The position numbers and the translations under genes are program-made. DNA of 64,000 nucleotides from an uncultured Prochlorococcus sp. (GTDB taxonomy: Bacteria > Cyanobacteriota > Cyanobacteriia > PCC-6307 > Cyanobiaceae). The notes under the pieces are model-generated. The model was not told the DNA's origin and did not search any database. It saw only the letters and a program-made list of their open reading frames with translations. This document shows positions 45,574 through 55,934 of this stretch, one piece after another (position 1 is the stretch's first letter; every line of letters begins with the position of its first letter). The stretch is from NCBI GenBank assembly GCA_902624085.1, contig CACNWD010000004.1, positions 1 to 64,000 on the forward strand, in the 5' to 3' direction.

Positions 45574-46176
45574 TTATTTAGACCACTCATTACCAGTTTT
45601 AGAATTTTCACCCCATAGCTGATCTAATCTCTTGTCTCTTCCACAAGAGTATCTATAAAATTTATATTTAAACTCATTGTTTTCAGCGAAATTCTGATGA
45701 TAATCTTCCGCTAACCAAAATTTATTTTTAGATTTAACTTCAACTTTGATTTCTTCAATAGGAACCTTAAGCTCCCTAGAAGCAGAAATTAATGCATTAT
45801 TTGATTGGTTTTCTTCAAGAGAATTTTGAAAAAAGATCACTGGTCTATATGAATCTCCTCGATCACAAAATTGGCCTTTACCGTCGAGAGGATCAATATT
45901 TCTCAAATAGAGTCTCAAAATCTCATCTAAAGAAACTATTTTGGAGTCATAATTGACTAGTACAACCTCTTGATGACCATTATGATTCTCGTAACTAGGA
46001 TTATTTAAATTTCCACCTGAATAACCACTTCTAACAAAATCTACTCCTTCTACATACTCAAGATCATGTTCTAAGCACCAAAAACAGCCTCCTGCAAGAA
46101 TAATTTCATCAGAATATGCTTTAATTGGATTTGTTATGATTGAGAGGATGATTAATAACGGTAATAAAAATTTCAT
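45574..46176 (-). CDS. msrA: Peptide methionine sulfoxide reductase MsrA, exported
   Basis: 200 aa; signal peptide, GGCFWCLEHDLEYVEGVDFVRSGYSGG, AEDYHQNF. Confidence 0.93.
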   Translation of the reverse strand: MKFLLPLLIILSIITNPIKAYSDEIILAGGCFWCLEHDLEYVEGVDFVRSGYSGGNLNNPSYENHNGHQEVVLVNYDSKIVSLDEILRLYLRNIDPLDGKGQFCDRGDSYRPVIFFQNSLEENQSNNALISASRELKVPIEEIKVEVKSKNKFWLAEDYHQNFAENNEFKYKFYRYSCGRDKRLDQLWGENSKTGNEWSK

Positions 46177-46192
46177 AGCTTGATTATAAATA

Positions 46193-47371
46193 CTAAATTA
46201 TTGAATTTAAGATTTCTTTTGCAGCTCTTTTAGCAACTCCTTCATCACCTAAATTCTTTTTTAGTAATTTATATCCTTGCTTAATTTTTACCTTTTCATT
46301 ATTTTTTTCTAATAATTTGCATGATTTTCTAAATACTGAATTGACATTAAATTCTTTCTGTACAAATTCTGGAACTATGAGCCTCTTCATCAAAAGATTG
46401 ATGGGAGAAATAAACCTTAATTTAAAATTTAGAATTTTTTTAGCAATAAATGCTGTAACTCTACTAACTTTATAACCAACAACTTGAGGGATCCCATATA
46501 ATGCTAGTTCCATATTTACAGTCCCAGATTTGCATAGCGCTAATTTTGATAATGAGTAAATATAACTTTTAGTTTCCTCTATCTCTGATGTAGATATTAC
46601 CCTGCCGTAAATATTATTTTTATCTAATGCTTTTTGAAAAATTTGATCAAATACTTTTCTACAAGAAGGAATAAATACTACAAGATCAGGATATTTTCTT
46701 TGTAACTTTTGTGCAACTTTTATAAATGTAGGCAATATATATTTTAGTTCTTGTGGTCTTGAAGCTGGCATTATTAAAAGTATATTTTGATTATTTGCAA
46801 GATCTAAATATTTTCTAGATTCTTTTTTAGTAGGAAGTTTTTTTGTTAGATCAACCATTGGATGACCAATCCAAGTTACTCTTCCACCTCTTTTCTTATA
46901 GAAATTTGCCTCTTGCTGAAAAATTGCAAAAATCTTATCAGAGAAACTAATGAGGTCTGTTGTTGAATTATTTCCTACTCTCCAAGCCCATTCTTGTGGT
47001 GCTATGTAGTAATAAATTGGCAAATTTATTTTTTTCTTCTTTAATTCTCTTCCAATACTAATATTTGGCCCCATATAGTCTATTAAAATTAAGCAATTAG
47101 GGGATTTTCTAATTAGTGCGTTCAAAAATTTCTTTTGTATTTTTATCATTGGCAATATAAGCGGGACTGCCTCCCAAATTCCAATAGCACTTATAGGTGT
47201 AGTATCTTTTATGATTTTCACCCCTGATCTTTTCATCTTTTCACCGCCTAAACCATAGATCTCTAAATCAATAGATTGTTTCCTACTCTCCTCAAATAAT
47301 TCTTTAGCTAATAAGCTACCATGCAAATCACCGGAGACTTCTCCTGTACTTATGAATATTTTTTTCTTCAT
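46193..47371 (-). CDS. lpxB: Lipid-A-disaccharide synthase
   Basis: 392 aa; ISTGEVSGDLHGSLLAKEL, GLGGEKMKRSG, IGHPMVDL, MPASRPQEL, SGTVNMELAL. Confidence 0.95.
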   Translation of the reverse strand: MKKKIFISTGEVSGDLHGSLLAKELFEESRKQSIDLEIYGLGGEKMKRSGVKIIKDTTPISAIGIWEAVPLILPMIKIQKKFLNALIRKSPNCLILIDYMGPNISIGRELKKKKINLPIYYYIAPQEWAWRVGNNSTTDLISFSDKIFAIFQQEANFYKKRGGRVTWIGHPMVDLTKKLPTKKESRKYLDLANNQNILLIMPASRPQELKYILPTFIKVAQKLQRKYPDLVVFIPSCRKVFDQIFQKALDKNNIYGRVISTSEIEETKSYIYSLSKLALCKSGTVNMELALYGIPQVVGYKVSRVTAFIAKKILNFKLRFISPINLLMKRLIVPEFVQKEFNVNSVFRKSCKLLEKNNEKVKIKQGYKLLKKNLGDEGVAKRAAKEILNSII

Positions 47372-48210
47372 GAATTCCCTACTGGCATAGGACCTCTCCT
47401 ATTACTTGATATCGAATTTTTTACAAACTCACATAATTTTTTTGATGATAAGTCAAGTTCTTGACTCATTGCCACCTCAACTGCTTCCGAAATAATATAA
47501 TCAGACTTGAAGAGTAAAAGCCAAGTTTTCAAGAGTAATTTAAAATTAAGATTATTTTTTTCAATTAATCCGCTTCTCTTGATGCCAACTTTATTTAAAC
47601 CTCTAAGTTTGCCTGGACTACCTTCTGCGAGACAGAATGGGGGAATGTCTCTTGTCACTCTAGTCATTCCTCCAATCATTGATAAATATCCAATATGGAC
47701 AAATTGATGAATACCTAAACACCCTCCAACTACTGCAGAATCTTCAATAATTACATGACCAGCGACTTGGACACTATTAGATAGTATGACATTATTACCA
47801 ATTTCGCAGTTATGTCCGATATGTGAGTATGCCATAATTAAATTCTTATTTCCAATGATTGTTTTTTCTCCCTGATTAGTTGCTTTGTTTATCGTTACAC
47901 ATTCTCTAAAAGTATTATCGTCTCCAATTATTAGTTCTGTATTAGCACCTTTATATTTTAAATCCTGTGGATCAAGCCCCAAAAATACATTAGGGAAAAT
48001 TTTATTATTTTTACCCAAAGTTGTCTTACCATCAATTACAGAATTAGGTCCTACTGAGGTCCCAGATCCAATGATAACTTCAGGCCCTATGATGGCTCCT
48101 TGGCCGACAATAACACCATCATGTAATTGAGCATTTGGATGAACAGAGGCACTAGGATGAATTTTCAATTTATTTGATTTTGAATTTTCAAATTTTTTGA
48201 TATTTTCCAT
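47368..48210 (-). CDS. lpxA: UDP-N-acetylglucosamine acyltransferase
   Basis: 280 aa; left-handed beta-helix hexapeptide repeats; HPSASVHPNAQLHDGVIVGQGAIIGPEV, AYSHIGHNCEIGN. Confidence 0.95.
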   Translation of the reverse strand: MENIKKFENSKSNKLKIHPSASVHPNAQLHDGVIVGQGAIIGPEVIIGSGTSVGPNSVIDGKTTLGKNNKIFPNVFLGLDPQDLKYKGANTELIIGDDNTFRECVTINKATNQGEKTIIGNKNLIMAYSHIGHNCEIGNNVILSNSVQVAGHVIIEDSAVVGGCLGIHQFVHIGYLSMIGGMTRVTRDIPPFCLAEGSPGKLRGLNKVGIKRSGLIEKNNLNFKLLLKTWLLLFKSDYIISEAVEVAMSQELDLSSKKLCEFVKNSISSNRRGPMPVGNS

Positions 48211-48212
48211 TT

Positions 48213-48671
48213 TTAATCAACTAAAGAAAACATTAATTCCCCTGAACAAACTAATTGACCTTCAACTTGTACTTCCCCTTTAATTTTTCCAAACCTTTTT
48301 CTTTTCAAACTAACTAATTCACAAGATATTAATAGTTGATCTCCAGGAAAAACTGGTTTTCGAAATTTAACATTATTGATCCCTGCAAATACAAATAGTC
48401 CATTAGGCAGTTCAGGCATTTTTGCAACAATTAAACCACCAACTTGAGCCATTGACTCAACTATTAATACACCTGGCATAAGTGGTCTATCTGGGAAATG
48501 TCCTTGAAACTGTGGTTCATTAATAGTTATATTTTTTATTGCAACTGCCTTCTCGCCAGGTACATAGTTAATAACTTTATCGACTAATGCGAAAGGGTAT
48601 CGATGAGGTAAAAGACCTAAAATCTCTTGGGTGGTTATTTGCTCTGCATTAACAGATTTTTGATGTTCCAA
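48213..48671 (-). CDS. fabZ: 3-hydroxyacyl-[ACP] dehydratase FabZ
   Basis: 152 aa; [37 protein letters not shown]. Confidence 0.96.
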   Translation of the reverse strand: MEHQKSVNAEQITTQEILGLLPHRYPFALVDKVINYVPGEKAVAIKNITINEPQFQGHFPDRPLMPGVLIVESMAQVGGLIVAKMPELPNGLFVFAGINNVKFRKPVFPGDQLLISCELVSLKRKRFGKIKGEVQVEGQLVCSGELMFSLVD

Positions 48672-48683
48672 AATTTCAGAAAA

Positions 48684-49520
48684 TTAACTTATTAGAGATG
48701 ACGCTAATAAAGCATTTAAAGAATGGGATCCTTTATAGACCATTATTTGCGCCTTAGGTAACCCTACCAAAGCAAGGTCCCCAATTAAATCTAAAATCTT
48801 ATGTCTTATTGGTTCATTAGCAAATCTTAATGGGGGATTAATCCATTTATCACCATCACAAACAAGTGCATTTTCTAAATTCCCACCTTTAATCAAACCA
48901 AGTTCATTTAATTCTTCAAATTGATCTTTAAATCCAAAAGTTCTTGCTGGAGCAATCATTTCTACATAATCCCTTGGATTTAATTCGATTGTAAATGTCT
49001 GCACTCCTATAGCTTCATACTTGAAATTAATAGTTGAAATAATTGTTATTTGATTAGATGGTATTAATGAAATCACTGAATCATTTTGATTAAAAATTTT
49101 AGACTGATTTATTTCGCTCATAAAATTTGATGGTTTGGGTACTTTTTTTATCCCAACCTCTTCAAAAGCCTTAACCCATTGAATCGCTGAGCCATCTAAA
49201 AGAGGTATCTCTTTACCATCAACTTCTATATGGATATAACTAATACCGCATCCTGCGAAAGAGGATAAAAGATGCTCAATTGTATATAAGTTTCTTTTAT
49301 CCAACTTAACAGCTGTACAGAGCATTGTACTTCCAATTAAACTTTGATCCAAGCGATATATTTTACTAGGAGTATCAGAGAAAGATACATAATAACCCTC
49401 CTGATCATAAGGTTTAATTGTAATTTTAGTTTTTTCTCCACTATGTAACCCCACGCCATCTCTAGTTATTGAACCAGAGATAGTAAAACAATCATTGTAG
49501 TTAGAAGGCCAAGGGAACAC
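48684..49520 (-). CDS. lpxC: UDP-3-O-acyl-N-acetylglucosamine deacetylase
   Basis: 278 aa; GVGLHSGEKTKITIKP, TIEHLLSSFAGCGI, ARTFGF, RHKILDLIGDLAL. Confidence 0.95.
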   Translation of the reverse strand: MFPWPSNYNDCFTISGSITRDGVGLHSGEKTKITIKPYDQEGYYVSFSDTPSKIYRLDQSLIGSTMLCTAVKLDKRNLYTIEHLLSSFAGCGISYIHIEVDGKEIPLLDGSAIQWVKAFEEVGIKKVPKPSNFMSEINQSKIFNQNDSVISLIPSNQITIISTINFKYEAIGVQTFTIELNPRDYVEMIAPARTFGFKDQFEELNELGLIKGGNLENALVCDGDKWINPPLRFANEPIRHKILDLIGDLALVGLPKAQIMVYKGSHSLNALLASSLIS

Positions 49521-51644
49521 TTAAAATTTCCAACCAACACCAAGTGAATATCTTGTGTTACCACTAAGATCTTGTGATGCAATATCTAATCTTATTGGTC
49601 CAAGAGGTGTTTTAATCCCAATACCTCCTCCAAGAGAGAAACCAGATCCTGATTTGTTTAAAAGTTTCCCTGGTTTGCCAGGCACATCCTTTTGAGATCC
49701 AAAATCAGTTCCTGCATCTACGAATAATGAACTTGATATCATTCTCCATACTGGGACACGATATTCAGCAGAAACTTCTGCAAAACTTTTACTAACTGAC
49801 AGCTCGCAAGACCCCCAACCTCTTATGGAAGAAGGGCCACCCATACAAAATGATTCATAGGGAGGTAATTCACCCAAAATAGTACCTGTTTTTAATTGAA
49901 ATCCAATAGTTTGAAAACAATCATCAGATGAGGAAACATCAGATTTACATTCCTTTGTTAAGTTAATCAACCTGACTGGAACAAACCAAGAATAAGATGC
50001 TCTTAATCTATTAAATGTGGGAGAATTATCCCCTATAGGTAAGAATTGTTCAGTACCAAAGCTGAATAAACTACCCGAACTAGGGTTAATATTATTATTT
50101 AATTTGTTATGAACACCTCCTGCTAAAACACTTATTAACGTGTTTTCAGAGGGACATGTACCATCTTTAGGAGTATATCCAATACAAATAATCTCGCTTA
50201 TATTTGCAGTAGTTGGCTTTTGAGTAGCATATGGTTTTTTATTACCAGAACTATCAATCATATTTACTTTCTTGAAATTCATACCAGCAGAAATTCTCCA
50301 AGGTGCTTCCCTAAAAGGATCTCCTCCATTCAAAGGCCTTAAAAATGTAAAACCTCCTCCAACATTTTCTAAGACAATTGAAGATAAAGAATCTGCACTA
50401 TTACTATCTGTATCATTGACTGCGTACAATACACCATTTTTTTCACTCCTAAATTCTTGTGGATAATCCCTGCTTAAAAATATATTTGTTTTAAAAGCGG
50501 TTCTATATTTATCTCCTTTGATCCAAGGATCATATAATGAGAAATTATAAGTAGTTGAATAGTCACCAAAGTTCAGATTCAAATCCGTACTCCAAGCTCT
50601 ACCAAAAGTATTACTTTCTTTAAGTCCTAATTGTGCAAAAATACCTGCAGAATTACTAAAACCGACTCCACCAGTTAGTGAACCTGTCCTTTGTTCACTA
50701 ATATCAAGTGCTATAATTACTCGTTTACTATTTTGGCTATCAGGTTTAAGCGATACTTTAATATCATTGAATAAAGAGGTGGCATAGAGTCTTTTAATAT
50801 CTCTTTCTAATGTTTTTCTATTAAACACAACACCTGAATTAGTTCTTAATTCACGTCTTATCACCCATTCTTTTGTCTTACCTTTCCTAACTTTTTCATC
50901 CGTACCAATAAATCTGATTTGAATTTCTGAGACAATGCCCTCATCAATATTTAGTTGAATAGATCCATTATCAGATATCCTTTCTGGCCCAGTTACTTTA
51001 GCGAGAGAATAACCTTGATCCTCATACCATTTTTTTATTTCATTAATTTTATCTTGAAGTTCATTTAAATTTAAGGTTTTACCATAATATTTATCAAAAA
51101 TATTATTTAATAATTTTTGAGAAATAATTTTATTGCTTGGTTGAATTATAATTTTTTTAAGTATTGGGTTTGGTACAACTTTGACAATTAACCTCACTCC
51201 TAAGGAACCGTCCTCCGCTTTGAACTTAACTCCTGAAAACCATCCACTAGCGTATATCGAATCTAAGTTTTGTTTTAATATTTGATTATTAGCTATACTT
51301 CCTGGTTTTATACTCATTGAGTCATAAACAGCTAACTCTAATTTCCTTCCCTCAGGATGATCTTCCCATCCCTCAATAACAATTTCTGATATGAGTACAT
51401 TTGCATCTGAGTCTGAATTAGCTTCTTCTAAATTATCAACTAAATAAGTATCTATAAATTTTCCTTTATAATAACTACTTGAAAGGACCTCAGTTTCGGC
51501 ACTTTTTTTTATTATCAATGACTTATTCTTCAGTAGATTGCGCGAATAAGCATCATTATTACTTGCTCCTAAAATAATTGAAAACATTCCAAAACCAGTT
51601 AGTATTTTTCTTATTTTTAATTGATGATTATTCATGGTATTCAT
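49521..51644 (-). CDS. BamA/Omp85-family outer membrane assembly protein
   Basis: 707 aa; POTRA repeats and C-terminal beta-barrel (GGPSSIRGW, GIGIKTPLGPIRLDIA, terminal YSLGVGWKF). Confidence 0.93.
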   Translation of the reverse strand: MNTMNNHQLKIRKILTGFGMFSIILGASNNDAYSRNLLKNKSLIIKKSAETEVLSSSYYKGKFIDTYLVDNLEEANSDSDANVLISEIVIEGWEDHPEGRKLELAVYDSMSIKPGSIANNQILKQNLDSIYASGWFSGVKFKAEDGSLGVRLIVKVVPNPILKKIIIQPSNKIISQKLLNNIFDKYYGKTLNLNELQDKINEIKKWYEDQGYSLAKVTGPERISDNGSIQLNIDEGIVSEIQIRFIGTDEKVRKGKTKEWVIRRELRTNSGVVFNRKTLERDIKRLYATSLFNDIKVSLKPDSQNSKRVIIALDISEQRTGSLTGGVGFSNSAGIFAQLGLKESNTFGRAWSTDLNLNFGDYSTTYNFSLYDPWIKGDKYRTAFKTNIFLSRDYPQEFRSEKNGVLYAVNDTDSNSADSLSSIVLENVGGGFTFLRPLNGGDPFREAPWRISAGMNFKKVNMIDSSGNKKPYATQKPTTANISEIICIGYTPKDGTCPSENTLISVLAGGVHNKLNNNINPSSGSLFSFGTEQFLPIGDNSPTFNRLRASYSWFVPVRLINLTKECKSDVSSSDDCFQTIGFQLKTGTILGELPPYESFCMGGPSSIRGWGSCELSVSKSFAEVSAEYRVPVWRMISSSLFVDAGTDFGSQKDVPGKPGKLLNKSGSGFSLGGGIGIKTPLGPIRLDIASQDLSGNTRYSLGVGWKF

Positions 51645-51674
51645 GTAAAAATAAAAATTATGTTTTAAGTGGAA

Positions 51675-52403
51675 CTAATAAATTTTTTTAATTCTATTAC
51701 TAATTTCACTGTAAGCCTCAATTAAGTCTCCTAAATCATGCCTAAAACGATCTTTATCTAGGCTTTTAATTTTACCATTATTTGATTTAAGATCCCACAA
51801 TCTGCAATTATCTGGGCTAAATTCATCAGCTAAAACTATTTCACCTTTGTTGTTTCGGCCATATTCTACCTTAAAATCAACTAATTTTAACTGAATATTA
51901 GAAAAGAATTCTATAAGTATTAAGTTAATTTTATTTGTTAATTTTTTAATAAAAATCAATTCTTCTTGTTCAATAATATTCATTAATAAAATCCTATCTA
52001 AAGTTAAAAGCGGATCATTTAAATCATCATCTTTATAATAGAAATCAAATAAGGGTTCATTAAATACTGTCCCAGCCTTTATGTTTGTCTGTTTACATAT
52101 TGAACCATAAGCAGTATTTCTTACAACAACTTCTATTGGTATAATGTCTACTCTTTGAGCTATGAAAGAAGATTTAGAATTTGATTTTATATAGTGAGTT
52201 GGAATGTTTTGATTTATCAGATATTTAAAAATGGTTTCGCTTATAAAACAATTTAATTCTCCTTTACCCTCAAATGTTGATTTTTTTGCAGCATTAAAAG
52301 CTGTAGCATCATCTTTAAATTCAACAATAACTTCTTTAGTATTTTTATTTGCAAAAATTTTCTTTGCTTTCCCTTCGTAAATTAATTTGTTATCTGTGTT
52401 CAT
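51675..52403 (-). CDS. purC: Phosphoribosylaminoimidazole-succinocarboxamide synthase
   Basis: 242 aa; YEGKAKKIF, FKDDATAFN, EVVVRNTAYGS, LADEFSPDNCRLWD. Confidence 0.96.
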   Translation of the reverse strand: MNTDNKLIYEGKAKKIFANKNTKEVIVEFKDDATAFNAAKKSTFEGKGELNCFISETIFKYLINQNIPTHYIKSNSKSSFIAQRVDIIPIEVVVRNTAYGSICKQTNIKAGTVFNEPLFDFYYKDDDLNDPLLTLDRILLMNIIEQEELIFIKKLTNKINLILIEFFSNIQLKLVDFKVEYGRNNKGEIVLADEFSPDNCRLWDLKSNNGKIKSLDKDRFRHDLGDLIEAYSEISNRIKKIY

Positions 52404-52530
52404 AAGAATTCATTTCCAATAGTAAGAAATACAATATAATTATCTTAATAGTTAATAAATTAAGTAAGAAATTAAACTATTTCACTTTAACTGATTAATC
52501 AACAAAATTAATAACTATTCTAAACAATTG

Positions 52531-53865
52531 ATGGACACTAATTTAATGACAAAAAAAGTTTCTGAAAAATTGGAAAATATCGCAATCATAGGAAATGGCG
52601 GGAGAGAAAATTCCTTAGCATGGGCTATACAAAAAAATACACTAATTAAAAAAATTTACTTAATACCTGGGAATGGAGGTTCTGGGACAATAAAAAAATG
52701 TCAAAATCTTAATCTTGATTACGAAGATAAAAATTTATTAATTCAAACCTTAAATTCACTTGAAATTGATTTCATAATAATTGGACCAGAAATTCCTCTC
52801 GCAAAAGGTCTTGGAGATTTTCTTAGAAGTAAAAATTTTCAAGTCTTTGGACCTAACTCAGACGGAGCAAAATTAGAATCAAGTAAATCATGGGCTAAAA
52901 GTTTCATGAGAAAGGCAAATATCCCTACTGCAAAATTTTGGAAGGTATCTTCAATAGAAGAATCTGAGAAGATAATCTCAACTGCACCTTTTCCTCTTGT
53001 TGTTAAGGCAGACGGATTAGCATCTGGCAAAGGGGTTTTTATTCCAGAGACAAAAGAAGATACTCTAAAAATTACGAAAGAAATTATCAATGGAAAGTTT
53101 GGTGATTCTGGGAAAATAGTTTTACTCGAAGAGAAAATAGAAGGTCCAGAAATTTCAATTTTTGCGCTTTGCGATGGTAAAAAATATATCCTTTTGCCAT
53201 CTGCTCAAGATCATAAAAGAATTGAAGAAAATGATAGAGGTTTAAATACTGGAGGTATGGGAGCATATTCACCAACTCCAATTTTATCTAATGCAGAACT
53301 TTCAATAATTTGTAAAGAAATAATTGAACCAACTATTGATGAATTAATTGATAGAAAAATTGAATATAAGGGTGTTTTGTATTTTGGATTAATGATCACG
53401 AAATTCGGACCAAAAGTAATAGAATATAATTGCAGGTTTGGTGATCCTGAATGTCAAACAATTATGCCTTTAATGGATATTAATTTTGTCAACATTCTAT
53501 ATAAATGTGCAAAAGGTAATCTTAACGGAGACGAAAAAGTATTATCCACTTCTAAAGTTAGTGGATGCGTAATAGCCTCCTCAAAAGGTTACCCTGAGAA
53601 TTATGATGTTGGATTTCCAATATCTTTCAATTATGATGAATATGAAAATGTACAAATTTTTCATTCAGGCACATCAATAAATGAGCAAGGAGATATTATC
53701 ACTGATGGAGGCAGAGTTTTAAGTGTTGTATGTCAAGGTGAAGATTTTGATAGTGCATTCAATACGGCTTATAGAGTTCTAAAAGGCATTAACTTTGATG
53801 GAATTTACTATAGAAAAGATATTGGAAATCAAGTAAGAACAAATTATTCTTATGAGGGTCACTAA
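52531..53865 (+). CDS. purD: Phosphoribosylamine--glycine ligase
   Basis: About 444 aa; IGNGGRENSLAWAIQ, VVKADGLASGKGV, DHKRIEENDRGLNTGGMGAYSP. ORF track opens at TTG 52528; ATG 52531 is more likely. Confidence 0.95.
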   Translation: MDTNLMTKKVSEKLENIAIIGNGGRENSLAWAIQKNTLIKKIYLIPGNGGSGTIKKCQNLNLDYEDKNLLIQTLNSLEIDFIIIGPEIPLAKGLGDFLRSKNFQVFGPNSDGAKLESSKSWAKSFMRKANIPTAKFWKVSSIEESEKIISTAPFPLVVKADGLASGKGVFIPETKEDTLKITKEIINGKFGDSGKIVLLEEKIEGPEISIFALCDGKKYILLPSAQDHKRIEENDRGLNTGGMGAYSPTPILSNAELSIICKEIIEPTIDELIDRKIEYKGVLYFGLMITKFGPKVIEYNCRFGDPECQTIMPLMDINFVNILYKCAKGNLNGDEKVLSTSKVSGCVIASSKGYPENYDVGFPISFNYDEYENVQIFHSGTSINEQGDIITDGGRVLSVVCQGEDFDSAFNTAYRVLKGINFDGIYYRKDIGNQVRTNYSYEGH

Positions 53866-55934
53866 TGGATAATCAAAATAACATAAATAAAAATAAAATT
53901 TTCCTAAACAATAATTCAGAAATTAACCCTGAAAATAAGTATTGGTGGGAAAGCCTGGTTAAATGGTGGAGTGGTTTTAGTCTCAGAACAAAGTTACTAG
54001 CAATAGCAACACTAGTAGTAAGTTTATTAATGACAGGAATCACATTCTTTGCTCTCAACAGTATTCAAAGAGATGCAGGGATGAATGATACCAGATACGC
54101 AAGAGATCTTGGATTATTACTTTCCGGTAATGTTACTGAACTTGTTGCTAATAATCAGAAAAAAGAGATTTCTAATGTGGCAGAAAAATTTTGGAGATCA
54201 AGTAGAAATTTAAGATATATATTTTTTACTAATGAAGAAGATGTTGTCCAACTTGGAATTCCAATAAGTGCAAGTCCTTCAAGCTCTAATAGTCAATTCC
54301 AACTTACGAGAAAACTTAAATTACCCTCCGAATTAAAGAAAAGACCTCAGTTTCCAGTTGTAAAGCAACATTCAACTCCACAAGGTCAAGTTACAGATGT
54401 TTTTGTTCCAATGCTATGGAAAGGCCAATATGTAGGAACTTTAGCCTTAGGTGTTACTCCCAATAAAAAAGCATTAGCAAGTGCGGCTCTGACAAGAGAG
54501 GTAACAGTTGCAGTGTTTATTTCAATTTGGGTCTTGGTAATACTTGGAGCAGTATTTAACGCACTTACAATCACAAGACCAGTGAGAGAGTTAGTTAGAG
54601 GTGTTAGAGAGATTTCTCAGGGTAATTTCAAGTCAAGAATTTCTTTTCCAATGACTGGAGAATTAGGAGAGTTACTTACATCATTTAATAGAATGGCTTC
54701 TCAATTAGAAGACTATGATGAAGCCAATATTGAAGAATTAAAGGCTGCTCAAATAAAGCAGCAATCTTTAATATCTACTATGGCAGATGGCGCAATACTA
54801 TTAGATTCTAAAGGTAAAATTGTATTAGCCAATCCTACAGCAAAGAGACTTTTTAGATGGGAAGGTAGATATTTAGAAGGCAAAGATCTTTTAAATGAAA
54901 TACCTGAAATCCTTGCAAACGATTTACATTCATCTATTGAATCTATTCTTGAAAAGGATAAAGAATGTGATGACATAAGATGTAGTGTAGGGGAGCCTCC
55001 AAGAACTTTAAGGATAGTTTTACAGTCAGTACTTGATACAAACAAAGTTCAATTAAAAGGTATAGCTGTAACAGTACAAGATCTCACAAGAGAGGTGGAA
55101 CTGAATGCAGCACAAAATAGATTTATAAGTAATGTTTCTCATGAATTACGTACACCTCTTTTCAACATAAAAAGCTATGTTGAGACTTTATATGATTTAA
55201 AAGATCAATTAACGAACGAAGAACAATTAGATTTTCTAAGTATTGCAAATTCAGAGACTGATAGACTTACTCGTCTGGTTAACGATGTTCTAGATTTATC
55301 AAGATTAGAATCTGGTAAATTAATTCAACTTGAGCCAATGGACGTAAAACCTGCTATCGAACAAACGCTCAGGAATTATAAACTAAATGCATCCGAAAAA
55401 AATGTTTCTCTTGCTTGTGATATAGAGGAAAATATCCCGTCAATATTAGGTAATTGGGATTTATTGCTACAAGTGTTTGATAATTTATTAGGGAATGGTT
55501 TGAAATTTAGTGCTAAAAATAGCACTTTAATGATTAGAGCTTATACTTGGCCTGATTCCTGTCCAGCTTTCCCTCCAAATGAATCTCTAGCAGCTCCCCA
55601 ATGTGAACTTGTTTCTCCTTTACCTAAGATCAGAATTGAGATCGCAGATACAGGATGCGGTATTTCTCAATCGGATCAAGAAAAAATATTCGATCGTTTC
55701 TTCAGAGTGGAAAATTCTGTCCACACTGAACAAGGAACTGGTTTAGGGCTATCTATTGTTAGAGGAATTATTGAAAAACATGGAGGTGAAGTAAGAATGG
55801 CTAGTGAATTAGGCACTGGTACTACTTTTTGGTTTGATCTTCCATTAGAACAATCAGATAAAGATGAAATCCTTTTTAATACAATTAATAATGAAAAGAA
55901 CTTATCAAATAGTCAAATAGAAGAATTAATTTAA
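53865..55934 (+). CDS. nblS: Sensor histidine kinase NblS (Hik33/DspA-like)
   Basis: 689 aa; two TM, HAMP (TITRPVRELVRGVREISQGNF), PAS, HisKA FISNVSHELRTPLFNIKSYVETL, HATPase GTGLGLSIVRGIIEKHGG. Confidence 0.92.
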   Translation: MDNQNNINKNKIFLNNNSEINPENKYWWESLVKWWSGFSLRTKLLAIATLVVSLLMTGITFFALNSIQRDAGMNDTRYARDLGLLLSGNVTELVANNQKKEISNVAEKFWRSSRNLRYIFFTNEEDVVQLGIPISASPSSSNSQFQLTRKLKLPSELKKRPQFPVVKQHSTPQGQVTDVFVPMLWKGQYVGTLALGVTPNKKALASAALTREVTVAVFISIWVLVILGAVFNALTITRPVRELVRGVREISQGNFKSRISFPMTGELGELLTSFNRMASQLEDYDEANIEELKAAQIKQQSLISTMADGAILLDSKGKIVLANPTAKRLFRWEGRYLEGKDLLNEIPEILANDLHSSIESILEKDKECDDIRCSVGEPPRTLRIVLQSVLDTNKVQLKGIAVTVQDLTREVELNAAQNRFISNVSHELRTPLFNIKSYVETLYDLKDQLTNEEQLDFLSIANSETDRLTRLVNDVLDLSRLESGKLIQLEPMDVKPAIEQTLRNYKLNASEKNVSLACDIEENIPSILGNWDLLLQVFDNLLGNGLKFSAKNSTLMIRAYTWPDSCPAFPPNESLAAPQCELVSPLPKIRIEIADTGCGISQSDQEKIFDRFFRVENSVHTEQGTGLGLSIVRGIIEKHGGEVRMASELGTGTTFWFDLPLEQSDKDEILFNTINNEKNLSNSQIEELI